Source: Volvox africanus | Lineage: Eukaryota; Chlorophyta; Chlorophyceae; Chlamydomonadales; Volvocaceae | DNA: 64,000 nt | Reading direction: 5' to 3' | Assembly (NCBI GenBank): GCA_030268105.1 | Contig: BSDZ01000086.1 | Location: 1,240,001 to 1,304,000 of the forward strand | Shown here: piece after piece, positions 49,920 through 61,870 of the stretch | Numbering within the stretch: position 1 is the stretch's first letter | How the letters are laid out: each line of letters starts with the position of its first letter | Translations under genes and position numbers: made by a program | Notes under the pieces: model-generated | The model's database searches: none | Told to the model about the DNA's origin: nothing | The model's input: only the letters and a program-made list of their open reading frames with translations

Positions 49920-52301
49920 CCGATCAACCCTACCCATCACGAAAATTGAATCCCACCTCCCCACGAGAGACCCTACAGAAGCTACAATTGCTCTGACCTT
50001 GAACTTGTGGATGACGTATACCTTGCCCTCCACCATCTGTTCGGCGAAGCGCTCCGCCGCTCCCCGCCAGAAGGTTCCCTGGACCATCTGACCCTAAGCG
50101 ATCGGACAGGGAAAGGGAGCGGGACCGCACAGCGCATGCTGAAGAGGACAGAGTCCCGTGGGGGACCAGGAACGCTAACGCTACCAGCTGGGAACTGGGG
50201 CGCCGGTGCCAGACAGGACACAGTCAACAAAGAGTGCTCAACGCCCGGTAGCTGAGCCGAGATCCTTTGTGCCATTGGCGGATATTGCCCCTGCAGCCCC
50301 TGTTTCCAGCGACCTCTCACCTTCCACTCGACGTGCCATCCAGTAGGATCGCGTAACCGGTAAGCTTGCGTAATCTTATCCACCTTACACCCATCCCTGT
50401 ACAACCCATCAACGAGCTTCCTTTCCCTCTGTTTCGAAACCTTAATGGCGCCTTTGTGGCGGTACCGCCAACACTGCTTTGGACAATGTAAGCACTAACA
50501 CCCAGGTTCCAGAACCAACCGGGAAGAGGAGCCGTTCTAATAAGCGCACATCCAAACAACCGTTGCGATAACAACCATGGTTGGCTCCCCCACCCCCGGC
50601 CCCACCGTGTCGTCCAGGAGGTCCACGGTCAGGATCTTGACATCAGATCCGCGAATGTTCATGCTGCGCAAGGGGGCCTTACGCTCCAATTTTGCCTTGA
50701 TGCACCAGTTGCTATCATATGGATGCAGCTGCGCAATCTTGTGATAGCTCCTGCACCCGAGAGAATTGGGCAGAGGCATTTGTGTGTCAGAGACCGCCTC
50801 TGCTGCTCCTCCTTATGCCCGTCTGGGGTCTCATGCTGATCCCCCTCCTACCCATCTGACCCTCAATACATCTTCAACCTGAACTCGAACAGAACAACTC
50901 AGACGCGATATTGAGCCCGGTGTAACCTATCTCCCAAGAAGTGATACGAAATGCTCGTTACACCCGGCATCAACATTGCCAACTTAACCCCAAACAACAA
51001 GGACCGCGGCAGTTGTGTCTTGAACCACTGTTTCACGACTTATGTTCAAATCGGCTAGACTACAAGACCCGTCCTACAAGACGCGATTCCCCCCCAACCT
51101 GAACTAAACATTTCAGCGATATTTCCTTGTGCTATTCCCGCGGTCTTTGTGACCCCAGACCCCGATCTCATGTCTCATCACCACGTTTCCACAGATCCCC
51201 CTCCTCACTTGCGATCGCTGATGCGCAAACTGGGCGGAGTTAGGGACGTCTTTTCCATTGATATCGACAACGGTGTGACCATTGGTGTTAAGGACATGGG
51301 TGTGCGACCCGTGGGTCCGGACTGTCCAGGAGTCTTGTTTGCCTTGAAGCTGTAGGGAAAAGGGTTGTTGTAATCATCTTGTTCGGTAGCGTTTCTGTAC
51401 AAAGGAATCATTAAGTCCTGCGCCTCAATTAGGCACCGCTGAACCCAAGTAGCCTTAGGAACGAATGGGCGAAATATTCCACCCCTAGAAGCCCGTGTGT
51501 GGACGACAGGTCGGCCAGCGAGACCGGCCAATCCTGATAACAAGGATCTCAGCTCGGTGGAAGAGGTGCATGCAGGTGGGAGCCACGGACCACATTGCAT
51601 ACCAAACGTGGCCGTGCGGGATGAGCCCACGTGACCCTTGACACATAGCAATACACCACTAAGCATTTGCGACTTTCAAGTCCTTATGATGCCTAACTAA
51701 TCTTAGATATAAAATTCAGACAGCCCTGTTGCCACATGCACAGGGTCCGACTTACTCGGTGGGCGGTGACAGCATTGGAGTGCTGTTCTCCTTGGCCCAA
51801 TGGCCCAGGCCAGCCGTCTTTCCCTCCGCTAATTTGCTAGAAGCTTCGGGTGTGGCGTTGTGGCAGGTGAGCGCGATGTCCGCCTCCATGGGCTGGCTAC
51901 CATTTCCGGGCGCCGCGACGGTGAGGTCGGTAACGAGTAGCACATCCTCGTTGCCGACACTGTTCGTAACAAATGTTTTGATTTTGACCAGGCATCCGTT
52001 CGAAAGCTCTCCCGATCCTACAAGGTCAGCAAATTGGCTTGCAAGAATGCCGCGAATATTTGCGCTGCCGTCCGAAAGGATGCATCGGTGTTTTCGCCCA
52101 TTAACTTCTTGAAGACCAGATACCTATTGAGGATGAAGGCATAAGAAGGCAATATAATAATACCTGGCGAGTTGCGCGGGTAAAACCTTGACCAGGCGCG
52201 CAAAGTGAAAAAGAGCTCACCCGCAGCACCACACCGTTAGCAAAGTCATGTTTCTCCTTGATTCTCAGAACATCGCCTGGAGTTAATGTTGCAGTCGCCA
52301 T
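46502..52301 (-). CDS. RPA1: Replication protein A large subunit (RPA70), zinc ribbon degenerate
   Basis: RPA1 is the main single-strand-DNA-binding subunit of the RPA heterotrimer in replication, repair and recombination. Twelve exons join in phase to 598 residues: 52301-52221, 52123-51756, 50750-50606, 50093-49998, 49738-49674, 49388-49176, 48824-48734, 48480-48296, 48019-47917, 47538-47461, 47172-47038, 46738-46502. The N-terminal RPA1N domain runs from MATATLTPGDVLRIKEKHDF through exon 2. DBD-A follows almost at once (IAQLHPYDSNWCIKAKLERK; QMVEGKVYVIHKFKV), then DBD-B (VEITPIDLLPRRVGARAPVD; SVVVTLWGDNAHAF; VRVTDFNGCSVSSL) and DBD-C (RYVLSVKLADHTGEAVVQLF; KADELAALKDAGSGF). The usual linker between RPA1N and DBD-A is very short. 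In DBD-C the four zinc cysteines of the family are gone: MYYLANPENGRK and QYAEADG stand where Cys-rich segments are expected. Plants and algae can have several RPA1 paralogues, and this may be a specialised one. Start 52301 gives a typical N-terminus. Confidence 0.93.
49425..49486 (+). repeat. 62-bp dispersed repeat, copy B
   Basis: Second copy of the repeat at 33299-33360, here inside the RPA1 intron between exons 5 and 6 and antisense to RPA1. The 3' 26 bases are identical between copies. Confidence 0.85.
49888..49918. repeat. (CA)n microsatellite in RPA1 intron 4
   Basis: About 15 uninterrupted CA units between exons 50093-49998 and 49738-49674 of RPA1. Confidence 0.95.
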
Positions 52302-55300
52302 TTCACGTTACAGCACGTCTTGACACAATGTGCATGAGTGATGCTAATGATAATCAAATCAGGATCATCGAAATACAATCAATTCCCATATGTGCAAACC
52401 CAATACAGAAATACTCATCGCAGAATCCAATCCGTACGTGAAATGCATGAGCCGCTGACGGGACAGTGTTTCTGCACCTGGCACTGCTGTCGTGCTAAGC
52501 CATAATGATCAAAGTTGACTATCGATGGGTGTAGTTAGCAGTGTACCGGTCGTTCGTGGCCCTCTGGAATAAAGGCCGCAGCTCGTCTGTCATGATTTTT
52601 ACAGTATATTTTAGTTTAGGTTTGAGCCTTTCGGCCCCCAAAAGTTCCATCGAAAAACCTAGTCGGTGCAGCTTCTCTACGGCCGTATGGTGTTCGTTGG
52701 AAAGTTAAGGAAATATATCATGGTAATAGTGCAAATTCCCGGATTCCCACACCTAAAACTAGATCAAATATATGTTGGAGGAAATAGTGATGCTTGCAGG
52801 GTCGGCGGGTGGATAGTAATATGTATTGTCATCCAGCTACTTGACACAGCTAGGCACCTGCACCAGCCAGCGGCTCGCCCGACAAGGGACCTGCATATCA
52901 GTAAGGCATTTGCTACATGCCACGGGGCTTTAGTGAACTAGTTGTCGCACATACACATGTTCCATGTTCTCGAAGGCATCCGTGCACAAGCACGAGCCCC
53001 ATTTTAACAAGGAATGGTGCCACAGGACTCAGTGTACACTACACGACGAAAGATCCCGTCAAGGACCAGGGGGACGTTCGACAAGTGCGTGGTATGAAGA
53101 ATGTCATTATATGTGCGCCTGGCCTGCCATGCATGAAAATGGAATCACGGGTAGGGACGCCTCTCAGAACATCGTCCAGATTGGGACCTGTAATCCAATG
53201 GCACGTTCCGCTCCCTGAATCCCTGGCGTCAGGTATAGCAGCTCTCAATCGTTTTATCCAACTTAATAATCATCTTCCAATGTCTTCCAATGGGTATTAG
53301 CTGTGCGCTTAACGTTGGAGACTGCAAGGGGGTAGCGGCAGCTTCATCACTGGAACAGGGGTGGCGGCGTACGATGCGGCATAGTTTGGAAGATTGGTAA
53401 CATGGTCGTCCACTTGCCTAACCGTGCTGTTAGAAATGCAACGTCTTTGTTGAAAACACCGCTTATTATCAAGCTTGAACTGAACACAAGGACTTCATTC
53501 AAGACGCCTGGGACACAGACTCGTTGAGTGACCTTTGTCGCACCCTTTCACGCTTGTGGCAACTCCCGGGGGAGAACATCCATCAAGAAAGCATTCGACG
53601 GTTAGCCCTTGATGAGTTGCCCCTTGCCTGACTTTCCCACGCATCATGTTGAGCGTGAACGTGGAACTGTAGTTGCGATTTGCCCGTGCGGTGTACGGAT
53701 GATTATTATGATCCTCGCTATCTCTTTTGAGAATGTTTGCGGTAACTTTATTGAGGTAACTTTAAGATAACCATTGAAGTTGAATAGGATTTTCGGATTC
53801 AATTATACGGACTTAATCTTTAGTTGAGCATTCCGCCCATGAACGTCCACTCCCTGATGTGGGATGTTGTTTGCGTGGTTGCCGTTTGCTATACATATGA
53901 ACTTGGATCGGTCCTTGTTTTCCCGTGAATACCTGGCTTCCCATCTTACGTCAACTACCATTAATGGGATTGGTGCTAACGTGATTTCGGATTTCTGGGC
54001 AAGGCTTGTTGCGGGGTTTGCAGCACCGGATAGGTCCCCCTAAGGTTGGGGGCCCTATAAGCCCACTTACTACCCATTCATTTCATTTCATGGTCGTAAG
54101 AAAAACATTTGCCACGGTCCGATTCAACAAGACTTCTAACGGTTTGTGTCCTCGTCATGAGTATTCGTAAAGGCTCCCAGGCTGGTGAAGCTAGTATGCC
54201 TGGCCACATAAGGCCCACCATGTTGTGCGGGGAAGGCGTTCGTTTCTGCGCTGTACTCGAGCTGTTCGGGCTCCACTGTAAGTCCTGTGTAACTGATTAT
54301 GTGTGGCCTTGTAGGGTATGGTGTATGGTCAGATTGCGTGGCTGCCATCGTGGTCCAAGGTCTGGGGGTCGACATTGGTGTTTGTGTAACAAGCTGATCA
54401 TCATGCAGGGCTAGCAGTGTGAACCCAGGCCTAGTTACTATTTGTAGTCCATCAGTTATCAAAATTTCAGGACCAAATCTCCCCGGGGATGCTTTCCGTC
54501 ATTCGCATTGATATGATCGTCAGTCGTTACGAGAGAATCCATGCACTACGCTTCAGCGGCGCTATGCCGAAGGTGTGCTGCTATGTGCCCCTGCGCCCAA
54601 TTTTATAAAGTTTCAGTGCTTACGTGCCTTCATGTCCACCTTCGTGATTTCCTGGGAGACTCGTGTTTGCCCATCGTACTTGTTTGAGGGTAATAGAACT
54701 AACATTTGCGGAAAGGGTAATTGGAGCCATAACAGCTTCAGCACGTATTTTTAATGCTTCCCATCTTTTCAACTCGATTTCGAATTGTGATCTCTAGTCT
54801 CTGTACAGGTTCGTACAATGTTTTTAATTCCTTCATTGCTCAATCGTGTGAGATTCGAGAGGTGCATACCGGTGGGCATAGGAGACGAATATTAAATGCC
54901 CTGCCGCACTATGATCCTAGCTGCAGAGAAGTATGACCAGAGCTCCATTAAGGTAACATCCTATGCTGAAAGGCCCTCCAGCATACGTTTTAGGGGGTTT
55001 AATCACCTGTTCCAGGCCGGTCGGGCCTAAACATGGGTCTATAAACATCGTTATATCATATGCACTAGGACTCGCACGACCAAGTTGTCCGCGCAACACA
55101 ATCGTAGTGTCTCGCAGCCCTGGCACTCGAGGGATGCTTTACAAGCCTTAACCAGCATTGTGCTGTAGCAGCCAGAACTCTTTAGGTCAACGGTGAACAG
55201 AATGAAGGCATGCATGATGGGCATATTAGCAGAGGCTTGAAAATCAGCCGGCAATATCTCAGCGTCACTCCCATGGCCACCCACCCCTGGCTTCCAGAAC

Positions 55301-55435
55301 TTAGCTCAGGCTGCGGACAGGACCGACAACACGGCCACTGCTTGCATATTCCGCCTAGGTAACGCGCGCCGTGACTCCAAGGGCTGCCGCAGAGCACATA
55401 AAAACAACAGCTGCTTATCTACACCACCGATTGGC
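52302..55435. other. Intergenic gap between RPA1 and NDK
   Basis: Should hold the RPA1 promoter on its left and the NDK 3' UTR on its right. I see no supported gene; open frames up to 127 codons (52917-53300) carry no motif. Confidence 0.5.
55139..55143 (-). terminator. Possible TGTAA polyadenylation signal of NDK
   Basis: TGTAA on the minus strand about 295 bases after the NDK stop codon. Short word, so weak evidence. Confidence 0.3.
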
Positions 55436-56678
55436 TTACTCGTAGATCCAGGGCTTAGCCACAGGGGTCCATTCCGCTACGCCCTCAGGGAACCACAGAG
55501 AAATCTCACGCTGAGCACTCTCCACGGAGTCCGAGCCATGGATGACGTTACGGCCCACCTCGATGGCGAAGTCGCCGCGGATGGTGCCCGGCTCCGAAGC
55601 CAGTGGGTTGGTGGCACCGATCATCTTGCGGCCAGTGGCCACAACTCCTTTGCCCTCCCAGACCATTGCGACGACAGGGCCGCTGCGCAATCATGTATGA
55701 AATAAGAGGGTATTGCTTGACAACAAGTCTGACAGCCATGCCTGGCGTAGAGGCAATAGAACATTTATCCTTTAGTGCAGATCCATAAAACCCTTATGTC
55801 TGAGGTAGAAATTAATGCATGTATTTAGTCTGCAACATACCATCACGCCCATACTAAGCTGGCATATGAGCCTTAGGTTGATGTCGATTTCGCTATGCTA
55901 TCGACGCCAGAATTCGACATTCAATATTCGTTAACCTACCTGCAAATATAGTCCACCAGGGCGGGGAAGAACGGTCGAGCACTCAGGTCCTGGTAGTGCT
56001 TCTCAGCCAGGTCCTTAGCAACATTTATGAGCTTCAGGCCCTTCAGGGTGTAGCCGCGCTGCTCAAACCTGCGGGAGTTCAACGAAGGCGGGAACGCTGT
56101 AGAAACAAAACATAATGTCGATTTATGTTTTGTTGTGCCAAGGTAATTACCGTACTTCTATGGAGCATGCAGTCGGTCCAGTGTACACTGGTTGGCCTGG
56201 CTAGAATCTGCGAACGTTTAGAGGTTCTACAGCGCGCCGCCTTGGCCGGTTACGTTTCGCGCAATTTCCGCATTGAACTCGAATCATAATATGTTACAGT
56301 CACACCTATTCACTAGAACATAGAATCATCAGGCATGAATATCCACCAGCGCCTATCCACCAATACCTAAGGTAGAACGATCAGCAAGACATTAGCGCCG
56401 GCACATAACAGTTTTGGATATTGGGGCAGAGATGATGCACCTCCAGAACGTAACATCACAAGTCCACTCGATGTGCGAGTTGCACGCGTTCACAAGCACT
56501 GACCTCTTGATCACATCGCCAACCAGCCCCCGCTGGACGCCATCGGGCTTGATCATAATGTAGCTCTGTTCGGTGGCCTGTCAGGAATGGAAAACGTAAA
56601 GCCATAAAACATCATTTCCTTCCAAGGCAGGTGCATACATGCAGGCTGGGCAAAGGCCATAGCGATAAAACGCACCAT
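55436..56678 (-). CDS. NDK: Nucleoside diphosphate kinase
   Basis: NDK transfers the gamma phosphate from ATP to nucleoside diphosphates through a phosphohistidine. Exons 56577-56504, 56068-55940 and 55682-55436 join in phase, and a first coding exon made only of the ATG at 56678-56676, followed directly by a GTGCGT donor, completes a 150-residue protein, the usual length for the cytosolic form. Family blocks are all present: [80 protein letters not shown] with the catalytic His in NVIHGSDS, and the C-terminal [12 protein letters not shown]. No transit peptide, so it is probably cytosolic or ciliary. The ATG-only exon is inference: the next exon starts ATEQSYIM, which would give MATEQSYIM. 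Confidence 0.95.
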
Positions 56679-56970
56679 TTTTAATTTAAAGTTAGTAGCA
56701 GAATGGTTCGGAAGTGCACACGAGAGGAAAGGGGTAGGAAGTGGCCGCACCAATAGCTATATTCCACGCGCCGTGCAAGGCCCGCGAGGGGTCTCAGAGG
56801 AAAGTTCGATTTCCAAAACGGTGTGCATCCTTCTCGGAAAAAGTTTTTTTAAATTTACGCCGCTTTCAAACAATACTTACGAGCTTACAACCAACCTAGC
56901 GGTTTTTCTGTCGGAGCAAATTGCGACGACAATCCATACCAACGTTCATAACAGGGGGAGCCATTTCCTT
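56679..56970. promoter_or_regulatory. Shared divergent promoter region of NDK and UVR-ApaG gene
   Basis: Only about 290 bases separate the two start codons, which point away from each other. The region must hold both 5' UTRs and core promoters. No TATA box stands out clearly, apart from an AT-rich patch around 56682-56700 just upstream of the NDK ATG. Confidence 0.45.
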
Positions 56971-59879
56971 ATGGCAAGCACATTGTACCGTTGTGCAAGC
57001 AACCTTCATCGGTCGACTGCCGGGACTTCAGGCCGTCCGGGGGTGTTTCGCCAGGTTCCGTCGGGCAACCGTGGCCTGCAACTGTTGCCTCGCGCAGCGG
57101 ACACAGAGGCAAATGCATCTTTTAGCCTTTCAGAACTTGTTCAGCGGCGGAAAAATATCGAGCTGGAGATAAAGCTTGCAGGTGGGCCAACTCTTTCCAA
57201 ACACACCCCACCTGGCAACTTTGAGGAAATGCAAGGGGCAAGGAACGCTGCCGCGAAATCCCCCACCGAATTTCTGTAATGATTTGTTGTTCAACTTAAA
57301 TTGCGTAAGGTTTTCCTCTCCTCTGAACAGTCAAAGAAGAGGACTTCAAGGCTGCAGCTCGACTGAAACGGGAGTTGGAGGACCTAAACAGCAACGATCC
57401 AGTCATGGTTGCCAAAAAAGAATTAGAGCTGGCCATCAAGGACGAACGATACAAAGTGGGTTTGCGGCATTACCGTACTTTTTTGTACTGCCTGCTGTTC
57501 ACTTGGCAGCCTGGCAGTGGGATCCTGATGAGCTGATCATCTCGATCTCGTCGAGGATAAGTCGTATGTGTTGCGGGGTAGTAGTATCGCATGCGTAGCG
57601 GGCATGAGGCATTCAAGGGGAGACCGTTTGGCGGCCGGCTTGCACCGTCAGGTCCTTGTTATCGTGACGAAATGCACACCAAAGTTGTGAATTATATGTG
57701 TCGCTGTAAGAAAGTGCAGGGTTCACCGTACGGACCCAGTCGTAACCCTGAAGCTCTGGCCGCTTTCCTAAGCACTACCTGCAATTTGTTACATGTTCGG
57801 ATGCTGTGATGCTATTACCTTTCGGGGGCACCACAAGCATTACACGTCACTACAAACTCCCGCGCGCCCAGGACGCTGCTCGAATCAAGGACCAGATCAA
57901 GCAACTCGATCAGAAGCTGGGTGCGGTATTTCTGGGGGATGCAGGGCTTCTCACCACCCATAGCACCGCCGTGACCCAAGGCATCAAAGTGCAAGTTCAG
58001 AGGTAAGGGAGTTTTATGCGAGAATACCAAGTGAAAAACTTGCACCGTCCCACAGGGTGACACATCTTAACGGAATTTATGTCGTAAACTACAAGGACAG
58101 TTGTAACAACTAAGGCGATTTTAATGGGGAGGACAGGAGCACGGCGCCCGACCAGAAAGCGTGGTTCAGTATGATGCAAGCAAAAAGATTTACTACCTGT
58201 GAAAATGGCGCTCTTTTAGACGCCTTGTATGTTCTTAGTCCCATTCCGCGCTACCCCCGGGATGAGTGCTTCTCTGTACACGCTGGGCGCTAAGTGTTTT
58301 GTGACTCGAGGACAAAGTTCACTCTAGACGCCACCTCCCTCCCTGCCCTTTCCTGCTGTCAGCTTCTTTCTGCCCACCAAATCTAGCCCCTCTGAGGGTC
58401 GTTACATGTTCGCCTACCACATCGTGATTACCAACGAGACAAAAGAGACCATCGTGCAGCTTCGGAACCGCCACTGGGTTATCGTTGACGGGCTGGGGAA
58501 GACTGAGGAGGTCAGGTGCGTGCCTGTCTGGGAAGGGACAGGACCCTGGGCGCATTACTGCGGGAGAGAGGGCGGTCCAGATGGTTGTGCTCCTACGAGC
58601 TGGTTGTGATACAGTTTCAAGGCGGGCCGGGGTCCGTGCATCAAAAGTAAGCTTGGGTGCGGCGTCAAATAGCAGCAATAGCCACAACTGGGAACAGTGT
58701 GGAGGGAAGCTATTCTGATAGGTACATGAAGGGTCTGAGAGAGCAGCACAGAGCATCGCGTCTTTTGAATTGCAAGTAAGTGGATAGCGTTGATAGTGGG
58801 TGATGAACCTGAGTATGACCAAAGCGCCTGCCGTCATTGTGAACCGTCATGTATTGAAGGGGTTTGCATGGCAATGAGTAGGACTCGGCAAATCTTCATA
58901 TAACTCATCTTGTCAATTTGTAACCTAACAACTGGTTTGCCCCAGTAGTTATTGGGTAAGAGAAACACTTACATGTAACTAAATGATAACATAGAGGGCC
59001 GAACACACGCTCTTCGTTGGTGCTGGTGCCAGGGGACCGGGCGTTGTAGGCGAACAGCCCATCCTTCTGCCAGGGAAGAGCCATGCCTACACCTCGGGGT
59101 GTCCGCTGACCACGCCGAAGGTATGGTTTGGTGCTGTGATACGTAAACTCCGGGGACAATATGGATATTGGGAATAGCTAGCTGTTAGCTTATTGCCGTT
59201 GATGCGCAGTTGGACAGAATTATTCCGCATGATATTCACGCCAGCTGTTGCACGTTTGGTCCCGATACAACTTCGCCCCGCCCTGCGCACGTGTGACAGT
59301 CACCTCAGCACGCGGAAAATCCCATGTTTTTCCATATCTGCACTATCACTGGCATCTTGATTGATAGAGGAATTGCAATATGCCTGCGACTCTGCCTGAG
59401 TCTTGCAGGGCTCAATGGAAGGGGAGTACACGATGGTAGTGCTGAGCCCGGAGGACGGAGAGTGGGCGGAGACGATTGAAGTGAGTGCTGCTTCAGTTCT
59501 GTCAGTTCCCAAACCCGTCAGATTGGGCTCTGCAGGTCGAGGCGCTTGATATTTGTCAAGGGTTTGGTACTAGCATCCTTAACAACTTCGAAACTGACAC
59601 AATGCATATGTATCTGAGAAACATATGGGCAATATTTGTGACACGCCCTCCAATGGCTCCGCACTTGCGCCGTCTGGTAGTAGGCTGGCGGAATGCGGTT
59701 ATGTTCAGGGACGTCTTTTACATTGGCTTCAAAGAATCATTTGGAACAGGTGCAAGTTTTGGCAATTAGAAGATTCACCCCGCCCTAGGCTGGAGGCCTG
59801 AACGGTTTCTGTCTGCTGATGTGCGCAGGTCAAGATTGGTAAATTTTTCCTGGATGCTGAAGGACCGAGGGCAATCTGA
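56971..59879 (+). CDS. UVR-motif plus ApaG (DUF525) domain protein, probably plastid-targeted
   Basis: Seven exons join in phase to 276 residues: 56971-57181, 57331-57455, 57872-58002, 58363-58515, 59033-59120, 59409-59480, 59829-59879. The first 45 residues or so are rich in Arg, Ser and Thr without acidic residues ([16 protein letters not shown]), as in plastid or mitochondrial transit peptides. Two UVR-like helical hairpins follow ([35 protein letters not shown]), the UvrB/UvrC interaction motif also found in Clp regulators and EXECUTER proteins. The C-terminal half is an ApaG beta sandwich: [60 protein letters not shown] and [11 protein letters not shown]. ApaG domains bind partner proteins or small ligands; the exact role is unknown. 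Upstream Met codons in the same frame (56773) would lengthen the leader. Confidence 0.85.
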
Positions 59880-61870
59880 AACGAGCCGTGGTGACTGCCG
59901 CAATTTCTTTGCAATTTTGGAACCAGATGAATTGGTGACGGTCGCTAGCAATTTCTGAGGAAGCATACTGCACCCTTAATTAGCTGCACTGAATCTACCT
60001 GGGGCTCGATGGTCCTGCAAGGTTTGAGGTGCCTAGGTCATTGGTGAGACATCCCCACTGATGCAGATCTCGAGGGTCGTGTGGAGGTGTCAGCCTCTCA
60101 GGTTATCGATATTGATTTTGTGATGTAAACCTTGGAGAAACGCTTCAAGGAAGATTGTTTGACCCTGCATCTTCTTGTACAACCGTGTGAATTTGTATCG
60201 GATGGCGCTAACCCTGGCGAGAAAATGTGTAAACATACCCAGTGGGGTTGGCTGAGGCTCTGTTCCTTTGAGTAGCCAGGCTTGAGGCTGGTGAGGTCTG
60301 TGTGCCCTTGCTGGCTGAGCGAGGGGAGGACTGCACGTCAGGACGAACAGACTAAGCCGTGTGTTTCCCCCTGCGCTGTGGTTCGGCTCGGTCAGGGCCC
60401 CCGGCGCTTGTCCTCTCAGGGCAAGTCGCCCACAGTGTAACACCCGTTCATACCCATTCGATGGGTATCCCTCGACATGGTATCAGTTACAATCTCATGG
60501 CACTGTACACTTCACGCTTCTTTTTTTCCGTTTATGTTGGCGCTTGTGAATTAGGCAAATTGACCTACCCGTCGCCCGAGGAAGCAGCGTTGGCGTCGTG
60601 TTTGGAACAGTCCCGATCCTCCAACGTGCTCGAGGCAACAAAAACATGTGCGGAACGGGGATCTCACGAACCAAAGGATTAAAGAGGGAACGGTGCCTCT
60701 TTGGTCATTCTGCCTTGCATGTTCCTTTCGGCGCAACCCTTCGGCCGCTTAACGCTTGACTTCTTACTTCCCTCTTCCCATCCGCAATGTGTTGGCCCTT
60801 CACACAGCTCCTCATCGCCTCATCCACGGAACACTCTGTGAAATCATGTCAGTACACCACCACCCCTCTTATTTCTTTTTCTCGATGCTTCCCTAAGCAC
60901 ATTCCAACCTCTCACCGCCCAAATCCTAAGAACCCTAAGATGAATACCATTTGCTGATGAAATGCCCCGGTTATGATGAGGCGTGCCAATTTCGCTAGTA
61001 GGATACGGCCAGGGTGCTATGATGCACAAGTAAGGTCGGCGAAGGATCAAAGGGGCTTTGAATGTCTAAGACGGTAAGCGAAGCGGGAAGGGCCAAAACC
61101 TTCCCCAATAGTATTTTCTTTCTATTGTCGTTACCCGAATGGACTCTTTGACACTCGAGCTTCGTGTTTGAACTTTTTTGCTTAAGCTTGTGGTCTCAAT
61201 AGCCTCCTGGCTCGTCCCGGCCTTGAGAGTTTGTAATCAATCAATATTGGAGGAACCCTTCTGGCTGTACTGGGAAAGTAAGCATTACGTCCACGTCCTC
61301 AAGGAGACAGCGAGGCGCTGGGCAGCTGTCCCTGAGAGTACGTTTGCGAGCGTGCGCGGAGAAGATCGCGCAAGGTACCTGGGCATAGCTGCTGATTCAA
61401 ATAATTTCTATACAAATAAGCTGAGATTTTTTGCCGTGTGGCAAATTGTGATACTGAGTAGTAATCCAAGACCGAAATGTGAATGAGTGAAACGATACAT
61501 TGACTCGCGAAGTACGCCTTGTTGCAGAAATTTAATATCATAGGAAATATAAAAATTGTAGTAATCTGTTGTGCTCTTGCGTAAGAACCTTTCTCCATAG
61601 TACGGCGTTCGTCCACCGCATGGAGTCGCTGCACGTACATGTACCCATTGATGACAAGATTACCTGTTATAATTCAATTGGTCAATGTCTGTTCCCAATG
61701 TCCACATCATGCGGTACAATATCTCTATCAATTTCCCCAAAAGCCTGTGACGCTTCGAAGTCACGGAGTATACAAAACACCTCCAGTCTGTAATCGACAA
61801 TTCTTTCTTAAGTCTGGTAGCTAGCAAACGTGGGTTATTATTTAATTGATATAGCTGGTGATATTAAACG
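59880..61870. other. Intergenic gap between UVR-ApaG gene and last gene
   Basis: Left part is the UVR-ApaG 3' UTR; right part should hold the promoter of the next gene. Frames such as 60359-60682 and 61178-61486 have no recognised motif and no supporting exon structure. Confidence 0.5.
60124..60128 (+). terminator. Possible TGTAA polyadenylation signal of the UVR-ApaG gene
   Basis: TGTAA about 245 bases after the stop codon at 59879, in the distance range usual for volvocine genes. Confidence 0.35.

Noticed and set aside
51205..51666. 153-codon minus-strand frame inside RPA1, possible linker exon
   Set aside because: RPA1 exon 2 (phase 2, ends GA) joins directly and in frame to exon 3 at 50750. 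The clearest acceptor of this frame (…GTCAAG|GGTCAC) would not keep its frame from phase 2, so it is treated as intronic.
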